The notes below the pieces were generated by a model that was not told the DNA's origin, made no database searches, and saw only the letters and a list, made by a program, of their open reading frames with translations. Below are positions 1 through 7,356 of a stretch of DNA of 39,630 nucleotides, in pieces. This stretch comes from a virus. The first letter of the stretch is position 1. Each line of letters starts with the position of its first letter. The DNA is taken from the IMG/VR virus record IMGVR_UViG_3300031227_000147, positions 1 through 39,630 of that record; one strand, given 5' to 3'. Made by a program: the position numbers and the translations under genes.

Positions 1-126
1 TGCAACCTACTTCGTTCATTAAACTTGGCTCGATTATCCCAGTAATACTTCTTTCTATACTCTGCATCCTTCAGAAGAATACATTCCTTGTGATACTTAG
101 CATGTTTGGCCCGGTTAGTAATAGGT
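1..126. repeat. Left copy of 126-bp terminal direct repeat
   Basis: Identical base for base to 39486-39611. The copies diverge at base 127, where the right copy runs into adapter. A gene (1-182 continued at 39485-39455) reads through the joint in frame, so the repeat reflects a circular or circularly permuted genome that was assembled past its own start, giving a unit of about 39,485 bp. A true short terminal repeat of the virion DNA is less likely but not excluded. Confidence 0.95.
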
Positions 127-182
127 TCATCAGGTCTAACACACTTCTTATACTTACAGTAATTTAAGATTTTGTTACTCAT
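1..182 (-). CDS. Small Cys/His protein spanning the circular junction (5' part)
   Basis: ATG at 182 overlaps the TGA stop of the upstream gene as ATGA, the pattern used throughout this genome. Translation runs to base 1 and, on the circle, continues at 39485 to a TGA at 39455, giving 70 aa. The N-terminal third has C-x4-C followed by a histidine-rich stretch and K-E-C, which suggests a small zinc-binding fold, followed by a very basic, Tyr/Arg-rich helical tail. No family was recognised; nucleic-acid binding is an inference from charge and Cys/His spacing. Its downstream neighbour is the zinc-ribbon gene at 39321-39458, whose start overlaps this stop. Confidence 0.75.
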   Translation of the reverse strand, partial: MSNKILNYCKYKKCVRPDEPITNRAKHAKYHKECILLKDAEYRKKYYWDNRAKFNERSRL

Positions 183-538
183 TTCATACCCCAAATATAC
201 TTCCTACCTGAACACACATTATCAGACTCTTTAACCTCAAGAAACACCAAATCACGTTCATATAATTTTTTACAATCTCTGCGAACAGTCTTTAAACTAC
301 ACAGAATGCCCGCATTATACAAATTATATTTAATCCTATACGTACTAAGTTTAGATTTTTCTTTTAAGATTTTAAGGATTATTTTCTGCCGCATTTCAGA
401 ACTTTTATTGGATCTAAACGTATCAATCTTATCTTGAACAGAACTTGTCACCTTAACATAAACTTTAGATGAATCCATGCGATCTACAAACTCACACAAT
501 TCTTCCATGTTTTCAAAATTTAAATTAACTTTAATCAC
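179..538 (-). CDS. Winged-helix-like DNA-binding protein
   Basis: About 119 aa, basic and largely helical. The central part (from about residue 45) reads like a winged helix: a run of Lys/Glu helices, then a recognition-helix-like segment SLKTVRRDCKKLYERDL followed by a short strand pair. This resembles archaeal wHTH transcription factors, but no specific family is claimed. I chose the GTG at 538 because it overlaps the upstream TGA as GTGA and has a GGGGA sequence about 9 nt upstream. A later ATG at 508 is possible. It lies in the chain of overlapping small genes that crosses the genome joint. Confidence 0.7.
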   Translation of the reverse strand: MIKVNLNFENMEELCEFVDRMDSSKVYVKVTSSVQDKIDTFRSNKSSEMRQKIILKILKEKSKLSTYRIKYNLYNAGILCSLKTVRRDCKKLYERDLVFLEVKESDNVCSGRKYIWGMK

Positions 539-873
539 TTTCTTTTTCCCCACTTTTTAGTTTCATAAACTATTTTCTTCCCACACTTCTCACACACAAA
601 AACTTTTATTACCTGCGTATCTGTAATCTTTATTGAATCCTCATCCAACTTCATCGTCATACCCTGACATTCATTACAATATTCATAATTTCCAAGCAAG
701 TCTTTATTCCTTTTTGGCTTTCCATACTCAAAAATTTTAAACACACACGAACTACACATGATGTGACTCTTATTGTCATCCTCGGTTACAAAACATAAAC
801 AGTGATCGGACTTCCCACAATTCTCACAATTCCTTGGAATACTTCCACTGATCTTAATCTTTGTTTTAGTCAT
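535..873 (-). CDS. Zinc-ribbon protein with several CxxC motifs
   Basis: 112 aa, Lys-rich. Cys pairs occur as CENC near the N-terminus, C-L-C shortly after, CSSC, CNEC and CEKC near the C-terminus. This gives two likely treble-clef or zinc-ribbon units separated by a charged linker. No catalytic motif is visible. Such proteins in archaeal viruses commonly bind nucleic acid or act as transcription factors, but that is family-level expectation. The start at 873 lies 12 nt after the upstream stop, with a weak GAAAGG sequence before it. The stop overlaps the next gene's GTG. Confidence 0.75.
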   Translation of the reverse strand: MTKTKIKISGSIPRNCENCGKSDHCLCFVTEDDNKSHIMCSSCVFKIFEYGKPKRNKDLLGNYEYCNECQGMTMKLDEDSIKITDTQVIKVFVCEKCGKKIVYETKKWGKRK

Positions 874-885
874 AAATACTGCCTT

Positions 886-1068
886 TCATTCTGAATCCTT
901 TTTTTCAGCCATCATTTCATCATGATGTTGTCTGGAATCTTCTATCTTCCTAAGATTTGCACTTGACAACCTTATCTGCTGCATACTCTGATCCGCCCAC
1001 ATTTCTATTAATTTCTTACCATAAGCATACGCTTGGTCTATACATTCCATTAATTCCTTTTTTAACAT
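886..1068 (-). CDS. Small helical protein of unknown function
   Basis: 60 aa, almost entirely predicted amphipathic helix with heptad-like Leu/Ile/Met spacing and a charged C-terminus. No signal peptide or cysteine motif is present. It is preceded by a strong start signal, GAGGTGATACGATG, a variant of the start box shared by the early genes. The ATG overlaps the end of the SWIM-domain gene. Function unknown. Confidence 0.65.
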   Translation of the reverse strand: MLKKELMECIDQAYAYGKKLIEMWADQSMQQIRLSSANLRKIEDSRQHHDEMMAEKKDSE

Positions 1069-1622
1069 CGTATCACCTCTATTTTTATCCCATCAGGGTA
1101 CTCTTGCGCTTTCTTTAAAATACTATTATTACTCTCCGTATTAACTACTTCTATCACAGTAAAAGTATCCAGGCAAAGTATATCGGCACGCCCCCCCTCT
1201 TTAAAGATAGCCTCTGTAATGAAATGTTTACCTTCAGACTGGAGGTGTTTACATATTTCTTCTTTTTTGGCTCGGTGTCTTGGACTTTCTGCTGAAGATA
1301 CTTTTATCTCATTTAGTTGGCGATTGGCCGGTCTCACAAGATTCATACACGTGTTCCGCTTTGCCTGGATCATTTGTTTGCTATCAGACTGGATTCTTAT
1401 ATTTCCTTTATCAAGAATTTCTTCAAAAACTGCGAGAATGTGACTACATATTTTGTTGTTTGCAATTCCTTGCACGCTCATATATCTGCAATCACAACTT
1501 ACTTGAACACTCACATCATGTTTTTCTCCGCTCACTGATTCCACATTAAAAAAGTGGGTTTTACCACTGAATTCGTGAATGACTTTATGTTGTTTAGCTC
1601 TTTTTTTCAGGTATTTTCCCAT
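1062..1622 (-). CDS. SWIM zinc finger protein with PD-(D/E)XK-like C-terminus
   Basis: 186 aa. The N-terminal half has the SWIM pattern C43-x-C45 ... C59-x-H61. The C-terminal part (about residues 120-186) contains a strand-rich segment, EGGRADILCLDTFTVIEVV, with the layout of a PD-(D/E)XK nuclease core (acidic residue, strand, Asp, strand, E-V-x). The Lys expected after the Glu is replaced by Val, so nuclease activity is doubtful. The ATG at 1622 is preceded by AGAGATGATACGA, the shared start box. The first 29 nt overlap the winged-helix gene upstream. A second SWIM gene lies at 6194-6409. Confidence 0.75.
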   Translation of the reverse strand: MGKYLKKRAKQHKVIHEFSGKTHFFNVESVSGEKHDVSVQVSCDCRYMSVQGIANNKICSHILAVFEEILDKGNIRIQSDSKQMIQAKRNTCMNLVRPANRQLNEIKVSSAESPRHRAKKEEICKHLQSEGKHFITEAIFKEGGRADILCLDTFTVIEVVNTESNNSILKKAQEYPDGIKIEVIRC

Positions 1623-1827
1623 TCGTATCATCTCTTTTCCATTGGAACTTCAAAGGTTTTCCTTCCAATTGAATCACTACTTTATCCTGATTAATTAAAT
1701 AATCCAAGTTATCCAAAATTGTAGGATAATTTTGTTTTAATTCATCTCTGAGTTCAGTCCTGGAGAATGCTTTGTCTGCATTCTGTTCCAGGTAGTCTCT
1801 GAGTTCTGTTAAGTGTTTAACTCCCAT
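1594..1827 (-). CDS. Small winged-helix protein
   Basis: 77 aa. Residues 1-60 read as helix-helix-turn-helix followed by a beta wing (KVVIQLEGKPLKFQWK), the layout of an archaeal wHTH regulator. No effector domain is present, so it would act as a DNA-binding subunit. The start at 1827 follows the HNH stop by three bases, with an AGGGGG Shine-Dalgarno-like run about 9 nt upstream. The C-terminus overlaps the SWIM gene's start. Confidence 0.75.
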   Translation of the reverse strand: MGVKHLTELRDYLEQNADKAFSRTELRDELKQNYPTILDNLDYLINQDKVVIQLEGKPLKFQWKRDDTNGKIPEKKS

Positions 1828-1830
1828 TTT

Positions 1831-2304
1831 TTATTGCCCCCTTATAATCTTGTACTTCCTTTTAGATAACTCATCAATCAACTCTTTATCAGAAGAAAGT
1901 CTGATAGTATCTTTTTTTAACTGATTGTTATGCAAAATCATATGCTCTTTTTTATTTTTTAAAAGCAATAAATTCTTTATATCATTGTTTTGTCTGTTGC
2001 CATCAATGTGATGTACTATTTCTTCTTTTTTAAGAATTCTACCTATCAACTCCTCAACTCTTACACGATGTTCCAGGACATAACCATTTTTTGTGGCATT
2101 TGGATGATTAGGTTTCTTCAACATAATGTATCCAGTACCATGCTTAACCTTTCCGCCTTTCCAGTTAGGATTATCATTAAGAACGTTATTAGAAACTCCT
2201 TTTTTGAATTCGGTATTTGGAGAATTGTGCACTCCTTTTCTTCCTTTCATGGGAGATGTGTTTCCAATCATAAAACGTCCTTTTAAATCTCTTTTATTAT
2301 TCAT
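1831..2304 (-). CDS. HNH endonuclease, free-standing homing-type
   Basis: 157 aa. The N-terminal part has glycine- and lysine-rich blocks around PNWKGGK, as in phage HNH proteins that carry an AP2- or NUMOD-like DNA-binding start. The catalytic HNH core follows: EHRVRVEELIGR, then EEIVHHIDGNRQNNDIKNLLLL with the paired His and the Asn, then HMILHNN with the last His. The family cuts double-stranded DNA with Mg2+. It sits between the annealing protein and the winged-helix gene, and its ATG at 2304 overlaps the upstream TAA. It looks like a selfish insertion into the recombination operon. Confidence 0.9.
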   Translation of the reverse strand: MNNKRDLKGRFMIGNTSPMKGRKGVHNSPNTEFKKGVSNNVLNDNPNWKGGKVKHGTGYIMLKKPNHPNATKNGYVLEHRVRVEELIGRILKKEEIVHHIDGNRQNNDIKNLLLLKNKKEHMILHNNQLKKDTIRLSSDKELIDELSKRKYKIIRGQ

Positions 2305-3082
2305 CTTCGAATTCCTTTCCTTTGAACACATAAAGTCCAAGACCATGGTAAGCTATAGCTTTCACAAGAGCTCTCTGTATGTTCTTATTAATTAAAACCA
2401 CATCAAGTTCTGTTCCTTTTGCTGCCTGGTTTTTATTATTCATAACTGGCAAATATACTGTATGTGATAATCCCAATATTTTCACTGAGACCTTTACAAA
2501 CGCTCCCAGTTTTTCATCATTAATAAAAGGCATTCCTGTCTTTTCATCAGTATGCACATGATATTCTGCAGTTGGATGAATTTTCTTTAATGCTCCCCAT
2601 GCTTCAGCCCAAGATGCATATGTCAATTTAAGTGATCCTTTTTTTGCAGTCTCAAGCTCTGTTTTCGCCATCTCTTCGAATGTCTCCGAAGTGTATTTTT
2701 TCGTTTCCAGACTACTCAATATCTTTGTTGCACTTGCCAAATCAGTCAGCGGCCCTGAAACTTGCGGTTCTACAGAATTTGTTTCTTCTTCTTTTGGAGG
2801 GGTCTGGGGAACCTTTTCTTCTTCAGACTCTTCTGGCCCATCAGATTCTTCCTTTTCTTTGGATGTGTCTAATAACACCATACTTGCGAACTTAGTCTTT
2901 TCTCCCTTCACCAACATAATCTCCACTTCCTTACCAATATACTCTTCATCAATCATTTCCTTCGCTTCATCAGTTGCCGGATTAAACCAAGTATCAGGCT
3001 CATCCTCAAACTTACAACCTTTTGCTCCAGTCTGTGCTATATACTTCAGAATTCCTATTTTGCTTTCCTTTTCAGTTGCCAT
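2297..3082 (-). CDS. Single-strand annealing protein, Sak3/DUF1071-like, with N-terminal extension
   Basis: 261 aa. The C-terminal half (about residues 130-261) shows the DUF1071/Sak3 signature: YASWAEAWGALKKIHP, a VKVSVKI strand, LPVMNNKNQA, then NKNIQRALVKAIAYHGLGLYV. Members anneal complementary single strands in Red-like recombination. The first 70 residues form a beta-rich segment that could be an OB-like fold, joined by an acidic, Pro-rich linker. I chose the ATG at 3082 because it has the full start box GGAGATGATACGAATG. Promoter E1 lies about 58 nt upstream. A RecB-type nuclease is encoded just before it, giving an exonuclease-annealase pair. Confidence 0.85.
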   Translation of the reverse strand: MATEKESKIGILKYIAQTGAKGCKFEDEPDTWFNPATDEAKEMIDEEYIGKEVEIMLVKGEKTKFASMVLLDTSKEKEESDGPEESEEEKVPQTPPKEEETNSVEPQVSGPLTDLASATKILSSLETKKYTSETFEEMAKTELETAKKGSLKLTYASWAEAWGALKKIHPTAEYHVHTDEKTGMPFINDEKLGAFVKVSVKILGLSHTVYLPVMNNKNQAAKGTELDVVLINKNIQRALVKAIAYHGLGLYVFKGKEFEDE

Positions 3083-3139
3083 TCGTATCATCTCCATTTT
3101 TTTTGGGTTTGTTCCCATAGTTCTTATTAAAACCTCTAT

Positions 3140-3164
3140 CCTTTATAAAAGTTTCTATTTGTAC
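3140..3164 (-). promoter_or_regulatory. Early-type promoter E1
   Basis: On the minus strand this reads GTACAAATA then GAAACTTTTATAAAGG. It contains a BRE-like GAAAC directly before a TATA-like TTTTATAAA. It matches E2 and E3 at 24 of 25 positions. It drives the annealing-protein gene. The leader contains a TGGG-AACAAA-CCCA mini-hairpin before the start box. Confidence 0.8.
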
Positions 3165-3168
3165 CACT

Positions 3169-3318
3169 CTATTCTTGTTCAATGCTCCACATTTTGTTTA
3201 AAACATCCTTCCACACATGTTTAATAAGATTACAAGCAGGTCCGCCTACCTTTCCTGCCTGTATCTCTTGCTTCTTAGCATGCTCTCTCAACTGCTCCCA
3301 CTTATCTTCATTCGTCAT
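3169..3318 (-). CDS. Small charged protein of unknown function
   Basis: 49 aa, helical, charged, with one Cys and two Trp. ATG at 3318 overlaps the nuclease stop. The TAG stop lies only 5 nt from the conserved promoter element E1, so the gene closes its operon immediately before the next promoter. No homologue recognised. Confidence 0.55.
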   Translation of the reverse strand: MTNEDKWEQLREHAKKQEIQAGKVGGPACNLIKHVWKDVLNKMWSIEQE

Positions 3319-4201
3319 GATCTTCGATCCTCCCAGCTTCCACCAACTCAGTATGCTGATTGCAGAACTTCCTTGCTGCACAGTATCTACATCTTGCTAC
3401 TTTGCCTGGCCTGTGAACTATTTCATAGTCTTCACTTAAAGTTGCGCAGTGTGTTTTAGCTTCAATTTCGACTTTAAACACTTTTGTTGCTCGTTTTGCG
3501 CCCTTCTTCTGAACAGCCCATGCTTCTCCACTTGTCCACAATTCTTCATCAGTACATTCTGGCATGTCATTCTGGTCTTGTTTTGCGGTCTCTTCCAGTA
3601 TTGTTATTCTGTCTCCAATGTATTTAATCGTTTTCTCATCAGTCCACAAGTCTAAGGTCTTAATCATGATCCTGGTTTGTGGATATTCAGGATCCTCTCT
3701 TGCCTTCTTTGCACTCCAATCAGTAAAAATAAACCATATCTTTCCTTCCTGAGACACATCATACCCATTTGCCGCTGCAAGATATCTATAAATGCTCAAC
3801 TGTTTTCTGTAGTCCTCATCTCGACTTCCGAAAATAATTGTCCACACACTGGTTGTTTTAACATCTATAAGTTGCCACTTCTTTTCTGCGATCTCTTTCA
3901 AAATATCATACTTTCCGGTTATGATCTTATTCTTCACTGCCTTCTTGAGTCTCTCTTCTTGTTTGCATCCGGTCAAATTGACCTTTTCTACTGAGTCATG
4001 GATTGCGGTTCCATACCGGCTTGCTATTAAGTCCTCAACATCTATTTCCAGTTCTTCCCAATTCTGTTTTTTTAATGCATATGATCTTGGTGGTTGCATC
4101 AATGTTGTTGCACTCAGTGCGTTCTCATCGTAGTCGTATTCGTCATGTTCCAGCCATTGTACTACAAAGTCCGGGAAATCTCTTTTGTTTGTGTATTTCA
4201 T
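3308..4201 (-). CDS. RecB-family PD-(D/E)XK exonuclease, Cas4-like
   Basis: 297 aa. The full RecB nuclease signature is visible: His68 in GTAIHD, the GxxD motif with Asp99 (GKYD), IDVK with Asp113 and Lys115, and QLSIYRY with Gln134 and Tyr138. Near the C-terminus CRYC and a further Cys five residues on, plus upstream cysteines, resemble the Fe-S cluster ligands of Cas4/AddB-type nucleases. The likely role is resecting double-stranded DNA ends to give single strands for the Sak3-like annealing protein encoded two genes downstream. The start at 4201 overlaps the previous stop (ATGA). Confidence 0.85.
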   Translation of the reverse strand: MKYTNKRDFPDFVVQWLEHDEYDYDENALSATTLMQPPRSYALKKQNWEELEIDVEDLIASRYGTAIHDSVEKVNLTGCKQEERLKKAVKNKIITGKYDILKEIAEKKWQLIDVKTTSVWTIIFGSRDEDYRKQLSIYRYLAAANGYDVSQEGKIWFIFTDWSAKKAREDPEYPQTRIMIKTLDLWTDEKTIKYIGDRITILEETAKQDQNDMPECTDEELWTSGEAWAVQKKGAKRATKVFKVEIEAKTHCATLSEDYEIVHRPGKVARCRYCAARKFCNQHTELVEAGRIEDHDE

Positions 4202-4446
4202 TTCAAATCCCCCTCAGTTAAATTAAACCTTTCCATCCATCTTTTAACATCTGGATGATTGGTACAAGCCAGGGCAATAACTTGAAGGTTTGATTCTTTT
4301 GTTGGACAAAACTGATTTATCTTAATTGAAATCTCTTCTTTTATCCACTTAATCACTTCCAACCTTAACTCATCAGAATCTACTACGCTAAACGAATCAA
4401 TACTACAAGCATCAACACATAAATCCTTTAAAGTTTTTAGTTTCAT
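4198..4446 (-). CDS. Small acidic helical protein
   Basis: 82 aa, soluble, helix-rich, with scattered cysteines not in CxxC pairs. It sits between the ParB-like protein and the RecB-type nuclease, with ATGA overlaps on both sides, so it is co-translated with both. No domain was recognised. Confidence 0.65.
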   Translation of the reverse strand: MKLKTLKDLCVDACSIDSFSVVDSDELRLEVIKWIKEEISIKINQFCPTKESNLQVIALACTNHPDVKRWMERFNLTEGDLK

Positions 4447-5996
4447 TTTGATTTCCTCACTACCTTAGGAACCATTCCCTCCAGCTCATAATCAAGAAAC
4501 TCATCAATCAGTTCTCCCTTCTTTGCATGCTTGCTTGCTTCAATGAAACTTTCTTCCATTTTAAGCTCTTTCGCCAATGTTATCAGTTGATCCTTGCTAT
4601 GTAATTCCAGGAACTCTTTTGTTATCACTGTCTCTTTATCATATTTGAAACCTTCCGCAGTCATCAACATTTCCAGCTCAGCATTCTGATAACTTGACAG
4701 ATAGGCCTTGTTTAATGCCATAATTGCTTCATCCAATTTCTTTGGTGTACATGCAAGAATTTTCTTGACCTGATTAAAATCTTTAATTCCAAGTATCTTC
4801 ATTGCTTCCCGGCCATAAATGTTTGCATTAACTCCCCATCCTATTTGCGCTGCCAGTTGTCCAATTGTTACTACTCTTTGCGCCTTCGTGTTCAACTTCA
4901 GAATGCTTGGTGCTCTCTCCACTAAAAAATCATGTTTGTATATTTTGACTTTTTCCTGCAACCTTTCTTCTCTGTTCAGTTCAAGCATTTTGTCTGCTTC
5001 AGCCCTATTTTCTTCAGTTGTTTCTTTGTTTGCTTCTTTCTGGACTGCCTTCTGTTCTGCTTCAGGTATGAGACAATACACTTCTTTTTCTATATCTCCC
5101 CAATTGCTTATGTCTATCGTTACTGCATAATTTGTGTTATTGGGTAATTTTTTAACTATTTTGTTGTATTGTTCTGTCTCCCATGCGTGCACTTCATATG
5201 CTCCTGGATGCTTCTTGATTAATTCATTCCTACTATTGAATACTGTTATTCCTTTCTTTTTCAGAATCTTACGCTGCGATTCAATGTAAGCTCCCAGTTC
5301 TGCTTTGAACTTATTATTGTTCTTCAGGGTATCAGCTACTTCATTTTTTGGATTAGTTTCGATTCCTATATCATCCAATAAAGTCTTTTGTTTAGACCCG
5401 TCACTTTCTTCAGGCCTGAATTGAATGTCCATGAAATCTATTCCCATCCATCTGATCTGATCTGCAAAATTCTGCACTGTCAAGTCATACTCTTGGATAA
5501 ACTCCAGACTCTCTTTCTGCATTACTTTTGTCATTTGATTCAGTAGTAATGCATGCCCCAATTCTATCTTCTTGTTTTGAAGTGCTTTTTCTACTTCTGG
5601 CGTCAACTCCTTCAGGTTAACTCTTCGTTTCACATAATCAGCAGTTTTTCCAATTGCCTTTGCTAACTGAGGAATTGTTGCATTATTCTTATTCAGATAG
5701 TCTCCGTATGCTTGTGACTCTTCAATTGGATCCAAGTCTTTCCTTTGAATGTTTTCTATCAATTGTATTTCCATCACACTTCCTTCTTTGGTTGTGTCTA
5801 TTACATGCACCGGAACCTCTGTGATTCCTATCTCTTTTGCTGCCTGCAGTCTTCTATGTCCTGCTATTAACAAGTTATCTTTGTCAACCAGTAATGGTTG
5901 AAGAATCCCTTTTTCCTGTATGCTCGCTTTTAATTCTGTTAAGTCACCCAAGTCCTTTCGCACCTGGCCATTTGTTTGTATCTTTTCTGTTTTCAT
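4443..5996 (-). CDS. ParB-like partition/regulatory protein
   Basis: 517 aa. Residues 1-95 form the ParB/Srx fold: LTELKASIQEKGILQPLLV, the nucleotide-binding GHRRLQAA (46-53), and the ENIQRKDLDPIEE box (81-93). A helix-turn-helix follows at about 105-128 (IPQLAKAIGKTADYVKRRV). ParB proteins of this type bind CTP and centromere-like DNA. The long C-terminal half is helical and not recognised. No ParA partner was found, so it may act as a transcription factor, in virus DNA organisation, or with a host ATPase. RBS: a weak GAGGT sequence ahead of the ATG at 5996. Confidence 0.85.
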   Translation of the reverse strand: MKTEKIQTNGQVRKDLGDLTELKASIQEKGILQPLLVDKDNLLIAGHRRLQAAKEIGITEVPVHVIDTTKEGSVMEIQLIENIQRKDLDPIEESQAYGDYLNKNNATIPQLAKAIGKTADYVKRRVNLKELTPEVEKALQNKKIELGHALLLNQMTKVMQKESLEFIQEYDLTVQNFADQIRWMGIDFMDIQFRPEESDGSKQKTLLDDIGIETNPKNEVADTLKNNNKFKAELGAYIESQRKILKKKGITVFNSRNELIKKHPGAYEVHAWETEQYNKIVKKLPNNTNYAVTIDISNWGDIEKEVYCLIPEAEQKAVQKEANKETTEENRAEADKMLELNREERLQEKVKIYKHDFLVERAPSILKLNTKAQRVVTIGQLAAQIGWGVNANIYGREAMKILGIKDFNQVKKILACTPKKLDEAIMALNKAYLSSYQNAELEMLMTAEGFKYDKETVITKEFLELHSKDQLITLAKELKMEESFIEASKHAKKGELIDEFLDYELEGMVPKVVRKSK

Positions 5997-6009
5997 TTGA
6001 TTTACCTCG

Positions 6010-6204
6010 TTAGTTTTTTTGTTCGATTCTTAGTTTCAGTGTATTTATTGTTTTTTCAATATCCTTGTTGTTATGGCACTTCCAATCATTTAAAATACTT
6101 AAAACTTCTTTAAGCATTTCAGCTCTACCACATTTCACTCCACCATCAAACGCATCACTCTGAATGTCTCCTGCCATTTCCGAATCTGCCATCCTATTGT
6201 CCAT
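6010..6204 (-). CDS. Small soluble protein of unknown function
   Basis: 64 aa, with an acidic N-terminal half and a helical C-terminal half including CGRAEMLKEVLSIL. ATG at 6204 is preceded by AGAGGGAAAACA, a good Shine-Dalgarno, and overlaps the end of the SWIM-finger gene. It precedes the ParB-like gene in the same operon. Confidence 0.6.
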   Translation of the reverse strand: MDNRMADSEMAGDIQSDAFDGGVKCGRAEMLKEVLSILNDWKCHNNKDIEKTINTLKLRIEQKN

Positions 6205-6409
6205 TGTTTTCCCTCTGCTCTCTCTGGTAGTCCAATTCTGCTTTAAAAGCCTCAATATGCTTGCATTGAGCCCCTGCCTTTGCATGATGAGGACAAGTGC
6301 ACGTTATTACCCCATTTTCATAAATAACCTTGTAGAAGGCTCCAGGGTTGCTCTCACTCTCAACCAGGCCTGATGTTCTAAATTCCTTCTTAATGTCAGT
6401 TACTTTCAT
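6194..6409 (-). CDS. Small SWIM zinc finger protein
   Basis: 71 aa. The SWIM motif is complete: C37-x-C39, then C49-x-H51, set in a compact strand-strand-helix. SWIM domains bind DNA or protein. In some recombination systems they occur beside Rad51-like factors, but no such partner is seen here. ATG at 6409 is preceded by GGGGTAAAA. It ends with TAG, which shows that amber is a normal stop codon in this genome. Confidence 0.8.
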   Translation of the reverse strand: MKVTDIKKEFRTSGLVESESNPGAFYKVIYENGVITCTCPHHAKAGAQCKHIEAFKAELDYQREQRENNGQ

Positions 6410-6596
6410 TTTTACCCCACGCTAAATCATCGAATTCTTTGTCAACAAAAACTACTTTCTTGTCTGTAAGTTTTAATCCAGCTATCGTTATAAACCGCTC
6501 TATTTGCTCTTTGTTTGCACGAGCCAGGAGCTCATCGTATTCTTTCCATTGTTTTGTTGTTAATCCCATCACACATACTTTTTTTTCTTGTTCCAT
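6396..6596 (-). CDS. Small protein of unknown function
   Basis: 66 aa, helix-rich, with a two-strand end (KVVFVDKEFDDLAW). The start at 6596 carries the full box GGAGATGATACGAATG. The in-frame ATG inside the box (6605) is probably part of the ribosome site, not the start. It overlaps the SWIM gene by 14 nt. Confidence 0.65.
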   Translation of the reverse strand: MEQEKKVCVMGLTTKQWKEYDELLARANKEQIERFITIAGLKLTDKKVVFVDKEFDDLAWGKNESN

Positions 6597-6617
6597 TCGT
6601 ATCATCTCCGTTCTTTT

Positions 6618-6758
6618 TTATTCCCAGTACCCACATTTTGAGCATACTTTGATTTCGATTTCTCTTCCTTCTTCTTGCATTGTACTTTCTTCCCAGTCAT
6701 GTGAGTCCTTTCCATCAAGACAGACTGTTGGACTTGTGTATCCTTTCTTTGATTTCAT
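6618..6758 (-). CDS. 46-aa zinc-binding microprotein
   Basis: Reads M-K-S-K-K-G-Y ... with Cys13, His20-Asp-Trp, and C39-x2-C42 ending GYWE. The Cys/His spacing suggests one zinc site with a beta hairpin. It starts at 6758 with an ATGA overlap to the upstream membrane-protein gene and a GGTAAAGGT sequence before it, and stops with TAA at 6618. Its overlap, RBS and Cys pattern support a real gene. Confidence 0.65.
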   Translation of the reverse strand: MKSKKGYTSPTVCLDGKDSHDWEESTMQEEGREIEIKVCSKCGYWE

Positions 6759-6988
6759 TGTACCTTTACCCCCATCGTGTAGGCTATTGATGTGATCATT
6801 TTAATTGTTCCATTAAAGATTGGTGGTATTCCCATCCATGCGGTTCCGATTGGTAATGCTATAATAACTATAAGTATTGCCTTCAGGACGTTCTTGTTTA
6901 AGATCTTCCAGTAGTTTGGTTCGTAAACCATAGAATTCCACTTGATTCTTTCTTTCCAGTTTGGTTGTTTGTGTTCGTTTCGTTTCAT
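6755..6988 (-). CDS. Small membrane protein
   Basis: 77 aa. A basic, polar N-terminus (about 33 residues, likely cytoplasmic) is followed by two hydrophobic segments, VLKAILIVIIALPIGTAWMG and IFNGTIKMITSIAYTMGV, joined by a Pro-Pro turn. The start at 6988 has the full GGAGATGATACGAATG box, 57 nt below promoter E2. It could remodel the host membrane early in infection; function unknown. Confidence 0.7.
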   Translation of the reverse strand: MKRNEHKQPNWKERIKWNSMVYEPNYWKILNKNVLKAILIVIIALPIGTAWMGIPPIFNGTIKMITSIAYTMGVKVQ

Positions 6989-7044
6989 TCGTATCATCTC
7001 CTTTTTGGGCTTTTTGTTCCCATTATCCTTAGTCAAGGCGTTCA

Positions 7045-7069
7045 CCTTTAAAAAAGTTTCTATTTGTAC
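7045..7069 (-). promoter_or_regulatory. Early-type promoter E2
   Basis: Same 25-bp element as E1 and E3 (identical to E3): GTACAAATA, GAAAC (BRE), TTTTTTAAAGG (TATA region). It drives the run from 6988 towards the ParB-like gene. Its leader shares AATGGGAACAAA ... GCCCAAAAAGGAGATGATACGAATG-type sequence with E1. Confidence 0.8.
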
Positions 7070-7104
7070 TGCCATTTATGGCTAATTATGCGACTATTTA
7101 GTCA

Positions 7105-7356
7105 TTACATCCCACACTTCTTACATTCTCCCCTGCATGCCTTCCTTCTTGTTTTTAATGATTTTAGCCACTTACCCCTGCCATAATTTCGACTTGTGCT
7201 CTTAGTACCTTCCAAAAATTTTACTTTATCCTCTAAAAAATTATTTCTTACTTTAAGGCTCCTGATCTTTCCTTCAGCCATCTCACATTTGTCCTTCCAG
7301 TATTTATGCAGGCCTTTATGTCCATACTTATTAATAATATCTAATCCTTTACTCAT
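7105..7356 (-). CDS. Small basic coiled-coil protein with Cys-rich end
   Basis: 83 aa, strongly basic. Residues 20-50 are a coiled coil (KCEMAEGKIRSLKVRNNFLE). The C-terminus has CRGECKKCGM, three cysteines that could bind metal. ATGA overlap with the RHH gene. Possible nucleic-acid binding; no family assigned. Confidence 0.6.
   Translation of the reverse strand: MSKGLDIINKYGHKGLHKYWKDKCEMAEGKIRSLKVRNNFLEDKVKFLEGTKSTSRNYGRGKWLKSLKTRRKACRGECKKCGM

Noticed and set aside
1219-3459. Several plus-strand frames of 60-177 codons opposite the early genes
   Set aside because: They lie antisense to well-supported minus-strand genes, have no RBS, and read as hydrophobic Leu/Ser/Phe-rich shadows of those genes.
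4443-5996. Plasmid-type ParAB partition system
   Set aside because: Only the ParB-like part is seen; no ParA Walker protein or clear centromere repeats were found nearby.
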